Below are positions 1 to 5,902 of a stretch of 7,266 nucleotides of DNA, in pieces. The DNA lies in NCBI GenBank assembly GCA_003501665.1, contig DNOQ01000098.1:1-7266 (forward strand). The letters are read 5' to 3'. Origin of the DNA: Bacteroidales bacterium (GTDB lineage Bacteria > Bacteroidota > Bacteroidia > Bacteroidales > VadinHA17). The translations under genes were made by a program, and so were the position numbers. The notes under the pieces were generated by a model. It did not search any database, was not told the origin of the DNA, and saw only the letters and a list, made by a program, of their open reading frames with translations. The stretch's first letter is position 1. Each line of letters opens with the position of its first letter.

Positions 1-2
1 AG

Positions 3-140
3 TACGACTTCCGCAGGAGTGCTGCAGCGGCCCTGGGTGGCGGTGGTGTGGTTAGCACCGGGAGTGAAGCTCCGGCGGTGCAGGCTGTCAGGCCTGCTGT
101 TACTTCGAAGGCCAAAAAGAAGCCGGCGGGGGGTTGCTGA
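3..140 (+). CDS. C-terminal tail of an unidentified protein (5' partial)
   Basis: This is the open end of a forward frame that enters from the left edge and stops at TGA 138-140, leaving 45 residues. The visible tail begins YDFRRSAAAALGGGG and ends SKAKKKPAGGC. It is rich in Ala, Gly, Pro and Lys, and the DNA is clearly more GC-rich than the rest of the window. Such a tail is probably a disordered extension and carries no domain by which to name the protein. A second frame (1-153) is also open here, but its product is Arg/Leu-rich and less protein-like. I chose the 3-140 frame on composition alone. No function is assigned. The stop lies just before the tRNA promoter, so the two units are adjacent but separate. 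Confidence 0.5.
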   Translation, partial: YDFRRSAAAALGGGGVVSTGSEAPAVQAVRPAVTSKAKKKPAGGC

Positions 141-143
141 TTT

Positions 144-174
144 TTTGCGATAACCGAAAATTACTTTACATTTG
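144..174 (+). promoter_or_regulatory. Bacteroidetes-type promoter for tRNA-Arg
   Basis: TTTG at 144-147 and TACATTTG at 167-174 are separated by 19 bases. This matches the Bacteroidetes primary sigma factor consensus, TTTG then 17-23 bases then TAnnTTTG. Transcription would start near 180-182, leaving a leader of about 9 bases before the tRNA. The -33 element begins 3 bases after the stop codon of the upstream partial gene. The site is inferred from sequence match and position. Confidence 0.75.
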
Positions 175-189
175 CGGCTGCGAACACGC

Positions 190-261
190 GGCCCTATAGT
201 TCAATGGATAGAACGCGGGTTTCCTAAACCTGAAATCCAGGTTCGATTCCTGGTGGGGCTA
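190..261 (+). tRNA. tRNA-Arg (anticodon CCT)
   Basis: The complete cloverleaf can be folded by hand. The acceptor stem is 190-196 with 254-260, including wobble pairs G190-T260 and T195-G255. The D stem is 199-202 with 211-214, closing an 8-base loop that contains GG. The anticodon stem is 216-220 with 228-232, around the loop TTCCTAA, giving anticodon CCT at 223-225, which reads AGG (Arg). The variable loop is 4 bases, and the T stem 237-241 with 249-253 encloses TTCGATT. The discriminator is A261. The CCA end is not encoded, since the sequence continues CAAAA, so it would be added after transcription. The 1-72 pair is a G-U wobble rather than a Watson-Crick pair. Confidence 0.95.
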
Positions 262-265
262 CAAA

Positions 266-308
266 ACAAACCTCTTATTCAATTGCGAATGAGGGGTTTG
301 TGTTTTTA
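266..308 (+). terminator. Rho-independent terminator of tRNA-Arg
   Basis: The arms 266-280 and 287-301 form a 15-bp uninterrupted stem with two G-U wobbles and a 6-base loop (AATTGC). A run of five T (303-307) follows. It begins 5 bases after the tRNA discriminator base, so the tRNA is a self-contained transcription unit and should contribute little read-through into the genes downstream. Confidence 0.85.
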
Positions 309-541
309 TCCTCATGAATTGTACCCCTTTTTCGGGTTGGGACTCAGATCAACTCTGCCCTTCATAAAATTAATCCTGCCCCTGATTCTGCTCCATGATG
401 TTTTAAGTGACAAGAAAAACGCTCCCCTGATGTTTTTGCCGGTTTTGAACAAAAGACTAAAATATCCTGTTTTTAAAGGATAGGCAGGGGTACCTCAGCA
501 GAGTAGTTTTATCACAATTGTTTAACCAAAAATTCAGGATT
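309..541. other. Non-coding interval before the secreted-protein cassette
   Basis: I see no credible gene here. A forward frame running from 172 to 483 crosses the tRNA and its terminator and is an artefact. The interval should hold the promoter of the three-gene cassette, but I find no full TTTG/TAnnTTTG pair. The nearest partial match is TAGTTTTA at 504-511, without a good upstream TTTG. A 6-bp inverted repeat at 463-482 is listed separately. The bases before ATG 542 are A-rich (ACCAAAAATTCAGGATT), with no strong Shine-Dalgarno, as is usual in this phylum. Confidence 0.5.
463..482. repeat. Short inverted repeat upstream of the cassette
   Basis: TATCCT (463-468) and AGGATA (477-482) are perfect inverted copies around an 8-base AT-rich centre. 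They end about 60 bases before ATG 542. The site could be an operator half-site pair or a small hairpin. A 6-bp match can arise by chance, so no role is claimed. Confidence 0.3.
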
Positions 542-1318
542 ATGAAAAAGACATTTTACCTGATCATTATTTTAGCAATCCCAGCACTGCTTTTAGCGCA
601 AAAAGAGGTTGAACCGGTACCTCAAACGGAAATGACGGGCATCACTCTTCCCGAAGGTCAGATGTTTGTTTATGACCTCGACAGTAACCGCTATTCAGTT
701 ATCAAAATCGGAAAGCATTACTGGATGCAGGAAAACCTTCGCACAACACAATACCGCGACACGACAAACATTGCAACAGGCCTGAGCCCGCAGGATTGGG
801 CGAAAGCAAAGCATGGGGCTTATGCCGTTTACGACGACAAACCAGGTAATATTAAAAAATATGGATTGCTGTACAATGGATATGCCGCCGCATCGGGCAA
901 ACTTTGCCCTGAAGGTTGGCATGTTGCAACCGATGCCGACTGGAAGGAACTGGAGAAGTTTTCTGGCATACCAGAGCCGGAACTGGATCGGACAGGAGAA
1001 AGAGGCGATATTGCTGGAAACCTGAAAACCAGGGATGACTGGACGCCCTCTTCTTTCGGCAACAATAACGCAAGCGGATTTTCAATTGTCCCGGCTGGTT
1101 CAAGGCTCGATAATGGTGAATATTCAACGCTTAACCAATATGGGAACTTCTGGACATCGACAGTATATGATGACCGCTACGGATTGCTTTACCTCTGGAA
1201 CCACCATGTTAATTACAATTCCAATGCAGTGGGAAGAATTTATACTGTTGCCAATAACGGCTATTCGTGCCGGTGTGTAAAAGACAAACCCGGGAATTCG
1301 TCTGAAGATAAAAAGTAA
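542..1318 (+). CDS. Secreted FISUMP (Fib_succ_major) domain protein
   Basis: This is a 258-aa exported protein. I place the start at ATG 542 rather than TTG 518, because ATG opens a clean signal peptide: MKK, then a hydrophobic core, ending ALLLAQ near residue 20. No lipobox cysteine is present, so signal peptidase I cleavage is likely. The rest matches the 'Fibrobacter succinogenes major paralogous' domain (TIGR02145/PF09603). Its landmarks are IGKHYWMQENLRTT (about 56-69), GLLYNGYAA (108-116), LCPEGWHVATDADWKEL (121-137), SGFSIVPAGSR (178-188), FWTST (203-207) and a terminal YSCRCVKD (241-248). The GW, FWTS and C-x-C signatures are characteristic of the family. Its biochemical role is not established; members are secreted or surface proteins, often in multicopy families. 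The Lys/Asp/Ser-rich end carries no obvious sorting domain. It is the first of three co-directional exported-protein genes, 23 bases before the next. The domain call is firm; the function is unknown. Confidence 0.9.
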   Translation: MKKTFYLIIILAIPALLLAQKEVEPVPQTEMTGITLPEGQMFVYDLDSNRYSVIKIGKHYWMQENLRTTQYRDTTNIATGLSPQDWAKAKHGAYAVYDDKPGNIKKYGLLYNGYAAASGKLCPEGWHVATDADWKELEKFSGIPEPELDRTGERGDIAGNLKTRDDWTPSSFGNNNASGFSIVPAGSRLDNGEYSTLNQYGNFWTSTVYDDRYGLLYLWNHHVNYNSNAVGRIYTVANNGYSCRCVKDKPGNSSEDKK

Positions 1319-1341
1319 ACCAAAATAAACCCCACACAATT

Positions 1342-2424
1342 ATGAATAAAATACAGCGTATTTTCCTTTTTACAGGTTTTAGCTTGATTACGCTTTTCGT
1401 TTCCGCGCAGCCTTGCGTACGGGAAGAACTTCAAAAGAAACCCGGGGTATGGAAAGAAGGGATTAAAGGCTCCACCAATAATGTTACTCCTGCCAATCTG
1501 ACCAAAGAGAAAGAGGTGGTGCAATCCATTTTCGCCATGATAAAGGAGGGCTACAACCCGGTTGGATGTGAAGTAACCCATACCGGTGTTTATGGGTACA
1601 ATGCGGCAGAAGGCAAAAACTGGGTTGCCGACCCTTATAAATTCAGGGCTTACTTTCTTCGATACCTTTGCGACCCAAACGACAGGCAAAAAAGTTATGT
1701 TGAAATATCAACTCCGACTATGCTGTCAATTTCAGTCAACCATTTTACCTATTCAAATGAGGCCATTTACGCTGCCGAGCTTCCCGATGACCATAAGGAA
1801 GGTTACATCAGTGTTAAGGAGCTTCCTGAATATAGAAACGGCTATTACTACTGGGAGTCAAAAACTGAATACAATCCCGGGAGTAATTACAACAGTAAAA
1901 TGAAAAGCTATTACTGGCTTATTTCCTTTAATAACAAGTTGCCTTACAAGCATGTAACCCAAAAGGAATATTTACTGAAAACACTGGCCTCTTTCAAAGC
2001 CAGTGTTCGGGAAATAAACGATAATGAATCAAGATACAGAGCAAATTATGCGGGTTTCTCTGAAGACGATAAAAAAGTGTATGACCAGCAGCGCAATTAC
2101 TATGGCCCTGCCATTCAGAAAATTGAAGATATGTTGATAAGTAAGAGTGAGGCTGAACTGGCATCACCGGCAGTTATTCTGCATCCGGGTGATATGCAAC
2201 CTTTTTCTGAACTGGTGGCAATGGGGACACCGGGAGCAGACCTCCTGATCAAACCCAATCCCGATTATTATGATAAAACATTACCCAAACATGCCCCCCA
2301 GTTTTTTTCAATTAACCTGAATATTTCACATAGCGACCCAGTTTATGAGCATGTTTATGAGCATGTAAGCAAGGCCATCGATATTCAAAAACTCAAAGCC
2401 ATTCTGGGTGTATCTCCTGGTTGA
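1342..2424 (+). CDS. Secreted protein of unknown family, paralogue of the N-terminal part of its downstream neighbour
   Basis: The product has 360 residues. ATG 1342 begins a signal peptide with core IFLFTGFSLITLFV and probable cleavage after SAQ (about 23), predicting export to the periplasm or beyond. I recognise no named domain. It resembles residues 1-436 of the next gene product in ordered blocks: YNAAE (86-90), YFLRYLC followed by a strand-like stretch ending SISVNHF (104-135), LPEYRNGYYYWE (161-172), the stretch ending VTQKEYLL (205-212), SPAVIL (275-280), PDYYDKTLPKHAPQFFSI (307-324) and LKAILG (351-356). A helical, charged segment (about 208-272) sits between the two conserved halves. 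C25 and C110 may match C23 and C126 of the neighbour and could form a disulfide. An in-frame 12-bp tandem duplication gives VYEHVYEH at 334-341. It is probably co-transcribed with the FISUMP gene 23 bases upstream. The exported, paralogous nature is well supported; the function is unknown. Confidence 0.85.
   Translation: MNKIQRIFLFTGFSLITLFVSAQPCVREELQKKPGVWKEGIKGSTNNVTPANLTKEKEVVQSIFAMIKEGYNPVGCEVTHTGVYGYNAAEGKNWVADPYKFRAYFLRYLCDPNDRQKSYVEISTPTMLSISVNHFTYSNEAIYAAELPDDHKEGYISVKELPEYRNGYYYWESKTEYNPGSNYNSKMKSYYWLISFNNKLPYKHVTQKEYLLKTLASFKASVREINDNESRYRANYAGFSEDDKKVYDQQRNYYGPAIQKIEDMLISKSEAELASPAVILHPGDMQPFSELVAMGTPGADLLIKPNPDYYDKTLPKHAPQFFSINLNISHSDPVYEHVYEHVSKAIDIQKLKAILGVSPG
2341..2364 (+). 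repeat. Perfect 12-bp tandem duplication inside the 360-aa protein gene
   Basis: The unit GTTTATGAGCAT occurs twice in direct succession (2341-2352 and 2353-2364), followed by GT. It encodes VYEH twice and keeps the frame. The two copies are identical, suggesting a recent slippage event rather than an old structural repeat. Confidence 0.9.
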
Positions 2425-2503
2425 ATGATTCAGTCTCGACTCAGTCCTGCCCAATTGGTACAATGCAATGAATACCACAAAGAGCCATCTCAATCAAAGT
2501 ATT
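2425..2503 (+). other. 79-base spacer between the two paralogous genes
   Basis: There is no terminator-like hairpin with a T-run and no TAnnTTTG element, so co-transcription of the flanking genes is plausible. The spacer contains an in-frame ATG at 2468 that would extend the downstream protein by 12 polar residues (MNTTKSHLNQSI) ahead of its signal peptide. I consider ATG 2504 the true start, because signal peptides normally begin at the Met-Lys-Arg. Confidence 0.55.
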
Positions 2504-5500
2504 ATGAAAAGATTTGTTTTCCTTTTATTGTTAATCCCGATGTCTGCATTTGCACAGAACAAACCGGAATGTGATGTAAACAGCATCAAGCCAAAATGGT
2601 ATTCCGCCACCGACTTCTACGAGAAATACGGGGCCAGCCTTCAAAACAAACAGATGATTGCCGGTTACAATGCAGCTGAAATGAAACCTCACCTGCAGGC
2701 AGCGCTGAAATGGGTACAAGGAAAAGCAAACGGAATCAGTGGCGCCAAAGAAGCCAGGTATTATAATAATTTCTTCACTGGCAACCCCGATCCGGAATCA
2801 CTGTATTCAGATCCCTGGTACCATGCAACTGGCAGGCTCGGCTATTTTTACCTTCGGGTGGTAAGTCAACAACTTTATTGTACCAGCGATGGAAGAATGG
2901 TGGAATTAAGTGGCCCCGCATTCATTGACGTCAGCTTCAATAATTTTCATCATTTTGCCGATGCCGTTTACAAGAATGATGAGAATGATATAAGCATTCC
3001 ATACCTCATTGACGGCAAACCGGTTTACAAAATCCCCGAAATAAAACGGTCGGAAGGCAGGGTTGATTATTACGAGTTCCCCGGACCTGTGCCGGAGTAT
3101 GTTTTCAACTACGATAAATGGGTGTTTTATAACGCCTATATCATCCGTAACAGCGAAAAGCCTTTGTTTATACCGGTTACAAGAAGAGAATACCTGGAGC
3201 AATACCTGAAAGACATGGAAATTTTCTATAAAAAACAAATTGAACTGGTATTGCAGTACACAGTAGTTTCACCTCCAGAAGAGTTTGACCGGGAATTAAA
3301 TGAGCGAATAGCCGAAATTAAAAAACTAACTGCTGAGGGAGCCTGGGGTTATACAAAAGAGAACATGGAGCAGCGCATAAAAACAGCAGAAGAATTTTAC
3401 AGAAATAAAAAAGCAGAGGAGGTTAATAAGGTCAAAACACTGACGGAGCAAGTGGATAATGACTATGCAGAAAGTGTTCAAATGATAAAGGATTATCTCC
3501 AGAAGCAATCGCCCGGTGTTCTTGTTAAACCGGTGAGGGATGTCATTACAGTTGGAAATTATGACCCGGCTACAGTCAGGGAAATGCTGAAATATTTCTA
3601 TGACCTTGGGGGAGAACGCACCTGGGGGAAAAACACCCGGGTTTGTTTTATCAATAAGGATTATTTCAACAATTCGCTGCCTCCCGATGAACCGCAGTTT
3701 ATCGCCGTAGAGTTTGCCAACCTCGAAAATGTGCATAAAAACCTGAACGGAATTGTGGCTAATATCAATAAGGATTTTGATTTCTCCGGTTTGAAGGTGT
3801 TGCTTTCCGGTAACAAGAATATGGGGCCTGCCGCACAACCTGCCATACTAGCAAAAGCAGGCGGAAATAAATTTTTACCCAAATCAGACCAGTTGCCCAA
3901 GCTCCCGTTTGCACTGGCGCCTGTAAATAACCAGGCCGGAGTAAATGTTTTCGGGCAAATGCAATCGCCCGGATTTAACAAGGCCCCGGTTCAAATTAAA
4001 TTTCCTCCTCCATCGCCATTATTGCAAAATATTCCTTCGTTGCTTACTGCAGCAGATTATAAAAAATACGTAGCCGGACTGCAACAATCTGTAAAAAATG
4101 CGATGCCGGCAAAAAATATTAATTATTTGGATGAGTTTTGTACCCTTAACAAAGTAACCACATCGGAAGACTTGGCAAGAAATGGCATAGGCGCCTGGTT
4201 ATCAGGCAATCCTTCTGCTGCTTTGTATTTTCATGCCAAAGCCGTGGTGGGCAATATCAATGATGGATTATCGGCGAATAATTTTGCAGCTTATTTACTT
4301 AAAAGCGGTTATCCCGAAAAAGCTTTGCCCATTTTTCAATACTGGCTGGCAAAATATCCTGAAAACACACTTCTGCTAAGCAACGCGGCCAATTCATATT
4401 ATTTTCTTGGCGACTTTGACAAGTCAATACAAATGGCCAAACAATGCGTGGCTATTGATTCGCTGCACCCGGGCGCTAACAAACTGCTGGCTTTTGGTTA
4501 TTATAAAAGTGGAGAGAAACTGTTGTGCAAGGGTGCCTTGGAACGCAGCCTGAAAAGCTCCTACGACGAAGAGGTCATTTCGATGCTTCTGGAGCTGGAC
4601 CCGAAAAGTAAAATTAGCAAACTGCTGTATGAAGGCCGAAAAAATGTAGTTGAACCAATGCTGCTAAAGCGGTTTCAACTGCCTGAAGCCATCAGCGGCA
4701 TTGAAGAGGCCGAATTACAACGCAATACTATTCTTGAAGTTCGTGAATCGCTCAACAGTACAATAGAGGCCATAGGCAACAAACGACCGGTGGTTGATTT
4801 GGACGCCCTGGCACAGAAGAATTTTGAATTGATGATGAAAAGCAGGTCGCTTCCCCTGATACAAATAATAGCTCAGGCAATTGTTTTTGAAAGCGCACAG
4901 GAATACCACAAGGAATTTGCTGAAGAGCAGCAATATTTTGGACAGCAATTAAAGTCAAAATCCAAAGATTATTATACCCTAACAGGCGCTATCGTCAAGC
5001 GCTACAACGAACAAATGAGCAAATATGAGGCGGGCGAAGATGAAGACCCGGAATTGCAGCGGCTGGAAAAAGCAAAATGCATGGAGCTGAACAAAGCCAT
5101 GAACGATTACCTGCAGGCTACTGCACCTCTGGTCAACCAGTTTGCAGGCAGATTGGAATATATCAGCCGCCGTCATCACAGCACCATTGCCAATTGGATG
5201 CCCCAATGGCTGCAATCGGATGAAGCTGCTGATTTCCCCGGTACACAAATCAGTTATCTGCAGAGCATGAAAAATATTCTGGATATGTATCCGCTGAACA
5301 CTCCCACTGATTGCAGTTACTTAAACTTAAATACCAACGACACCATTAAGGGTAAATTAATGATCTGGGAAGAGAAGTTTTGCCCTGTTAAATTCAGTGT
5401 CGGGTTTGGTTTTGGTAAAGTCGGGGTTCAGTGTAATACTTTTTCACTCAGTGGGGGCGAAGTATTACAGGGTGAATGGGAAGTGAAGTTAAATGATGAA

Positions 5501-5797
5501 TGGAATGCGGTGGAAGAAACTACAATTGCCGCAGGGGCAGGCGCAAGCTGGACGCTGGGCGACTCCGACATAGCCGGCATTGAAGCAGGTGTTAGCAGTA
5601 AATTATATGTGAAATGGGGGAAGAATAAGGCGACCGGTGAATGGGAACTTATGGATGTGGGCAATAAAAGTGATGCTACGGTTACAGGTAAAATTGGCAG
5701 TGCTGATGTGGAAGTGAAACTTGCCGAAGTATCAATAGGCATTCGTTCGGGTATTTCGTCTGATGGCCTTATCAATAAGTTACCGGTAATGAAATAA
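2504..5797 (+). CDS. Large secreted multidomain protein with TPR-like repeats; unknown function
   Basis: The product has 1097 residues from ATG 2504, with signal peptide MKRFVFLLLLIPMSAFAQ cut near 18. Residues 20-436 are related to the whole 360-aa neighbour; examples are GYNAAEMK (54-61), FIDVSFNNF (140-148), VTRREYLEQYL (225-235), SPGVLV (336-341), NKDYFNNSLPPDEPQFIAV (384-402) and LKVLLSG (430-436). A charged helical insert (about 258-332) may be coiled coil. Residues 437-512 are a Pro/Ala/Asn-rich linker. Residues 560-690 hold about two to three TPR-like helical pairs, clearest at 594-622 (AAYLLKSGYPEKALPIFQYW) and 624-655 (NAANSYYFLGDFDKSIQMA). Residues 700-930 are mostly helical and charged. 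Residues 935-1097 are Gly-rich with alternating strand-like segments and Cys at 937, 960 and 977. No transmembrane segment follows the signal peptide, so a periplasmic or surface scaffold is possible. TPRs suggest protein binding, but no catalytic motif is visible. It is last of the three forward genes. Confidence 0.85.
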   Translation: MKRFVFLLLLIPMSAFAQNKPECDVNSIKPKWYSATDFYEKYGASLQNKQMIAGYNAAEMKPHLQAALKWVQGKANGISGAKEARYYNNFFTGNPDPESLYSDPWYHATGRLGYFYLRVVSQQLYCTSDGRMVELSGPAFIDVSFNNFHHFADAVYKNDENDISIPYLIDGKPVYKIPEIKRSEGRVDYYEFPGPVPEYVFNYDKWVFYNAYIIRNSEKPLFIPVTRREYLEQYLKDMEIFYKKQIELVLQYTVVSPPEEFDRELNERIAEIKKLTAEGAWGYTKENMEQRIKTAEEFYRNKKAEEVNKVKTLTEQVDNDYAESVQMIKDYLQKQSPGVLVKPVRDVITVGNYDPATVREMLKYFYDLGGERTWGKNTRVCFINKDYFNNSLPPDEPQFIAVEFANLENVHKNLNGIVANINKDFDFSGLKVLLSGNKNMGPAAQPAILAKAGGNKFLPKSDQLPKLPFALAPVNNQAGVNVFGQMQSPGFNKAPVQIKFPPPSPLLQNIPSLLTAADYKKYVAGLQQSVKNAMPAKNINYLDEFCTLNKVTTSEDLARNGIGAWLSGNPSAALYFHAKAVVGNINDGLSANNFAAYLLKSGYPEKALPIFQYWLAKYPENTLLLSNAANSYYFLGDFDKSIQMAKQCVAIDSLHPGANKLLAFGYYKSGEKLLCKGALERSLKSSYDEEVISMLLELDPKSKISKLLYEGRKNVVEPMLLKRFQLPEAISGIEEAELQRNTILEVRESLNSTIEAIGNKRPVVDLDALAQKNFELMMKSRSLPLIQIIAQAIVFESAQEYHKEFAEEQQYFGQQLKSKSKDYYTLTGAIVKRYNEQMSKYEAGEDEDPELQRLEKAKCMELNKAMNDYLQATAPLVNQFAGRLEYISRRHHSTIANWMPQWLQSDEAADFPGTQISYLQSMKNILDMYPLNTPTDCSYLNLNTNDTIKGKLMIWEEKFCPVKFSVGFGFGKVGVQCNTFSLSGGEVLQGEWEVKLNDEWNAVEETTIAAGAGASWTLGDSDIAGIEAGVSSKLYVKWGKNKATGEWELMDVGNKSDATVTGKIGSADVEVKLAEVSIGIRSGISSDGLINKLPVMK

Positions 5798-5902
5798 TGT
5801 TAACCGAAGCCATTTCCAAACCTGCCTTATACGCATTTATTCAACATTCGGTAATGGACAGCGAGCGTGCCTGAATTGAACCCCTGTGAGTATAATTTAT
5901 TC
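5798..5902. other. Convergent intergenic region
   Basis: These 105 bases separate the 3' ends of the large secreted-protein gene and the reverse-strand kinase gene. I find no strong hairpin followed by a T-run on either strand. The only complementarity is weak: CCGAA near 5804 with TTCGG near 5850 over a long loop, and TGAG/CTCA around 5887-5906. Termination may be factor-dependent. No copy of the tRNA-Arg 3' end is present here. Confidence 0.5.

Noticed and set aside
172..483. Forward 103-residue open frame
   Set aside because: It reads straight through tRNA-Arg and its terminator. The start of the product is a translation of the tRNA, so it is not a gene.
1261..1689. Reverse 142-residue open frame spanning the FISUMP/360-aa gene junction
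   Set aside because: It lies opposite two well-supported genes with signal peptides and family signatures. Its product shows no domain and looks like a shadow of the forward coding frames.
3326..3838. Reverse 170-residue open frame inside the large secreted-protein gene
   Set aside because: It is antisense to a region conserved with the neighbouring paralogue; its Ile/Phe/Cys-rich composition is what antisense reading of Lys/Glu/Asn-rich coding DNA gives.
5798..5902. Attachment-site repeat of the tRNA-Arg 3' end (right border of an integrated element)
   Set aside because: I looked for the T-arm and acceptor sequence (GGTTCGATTCC, GGTGGGGCT) here and found no matching stretch.
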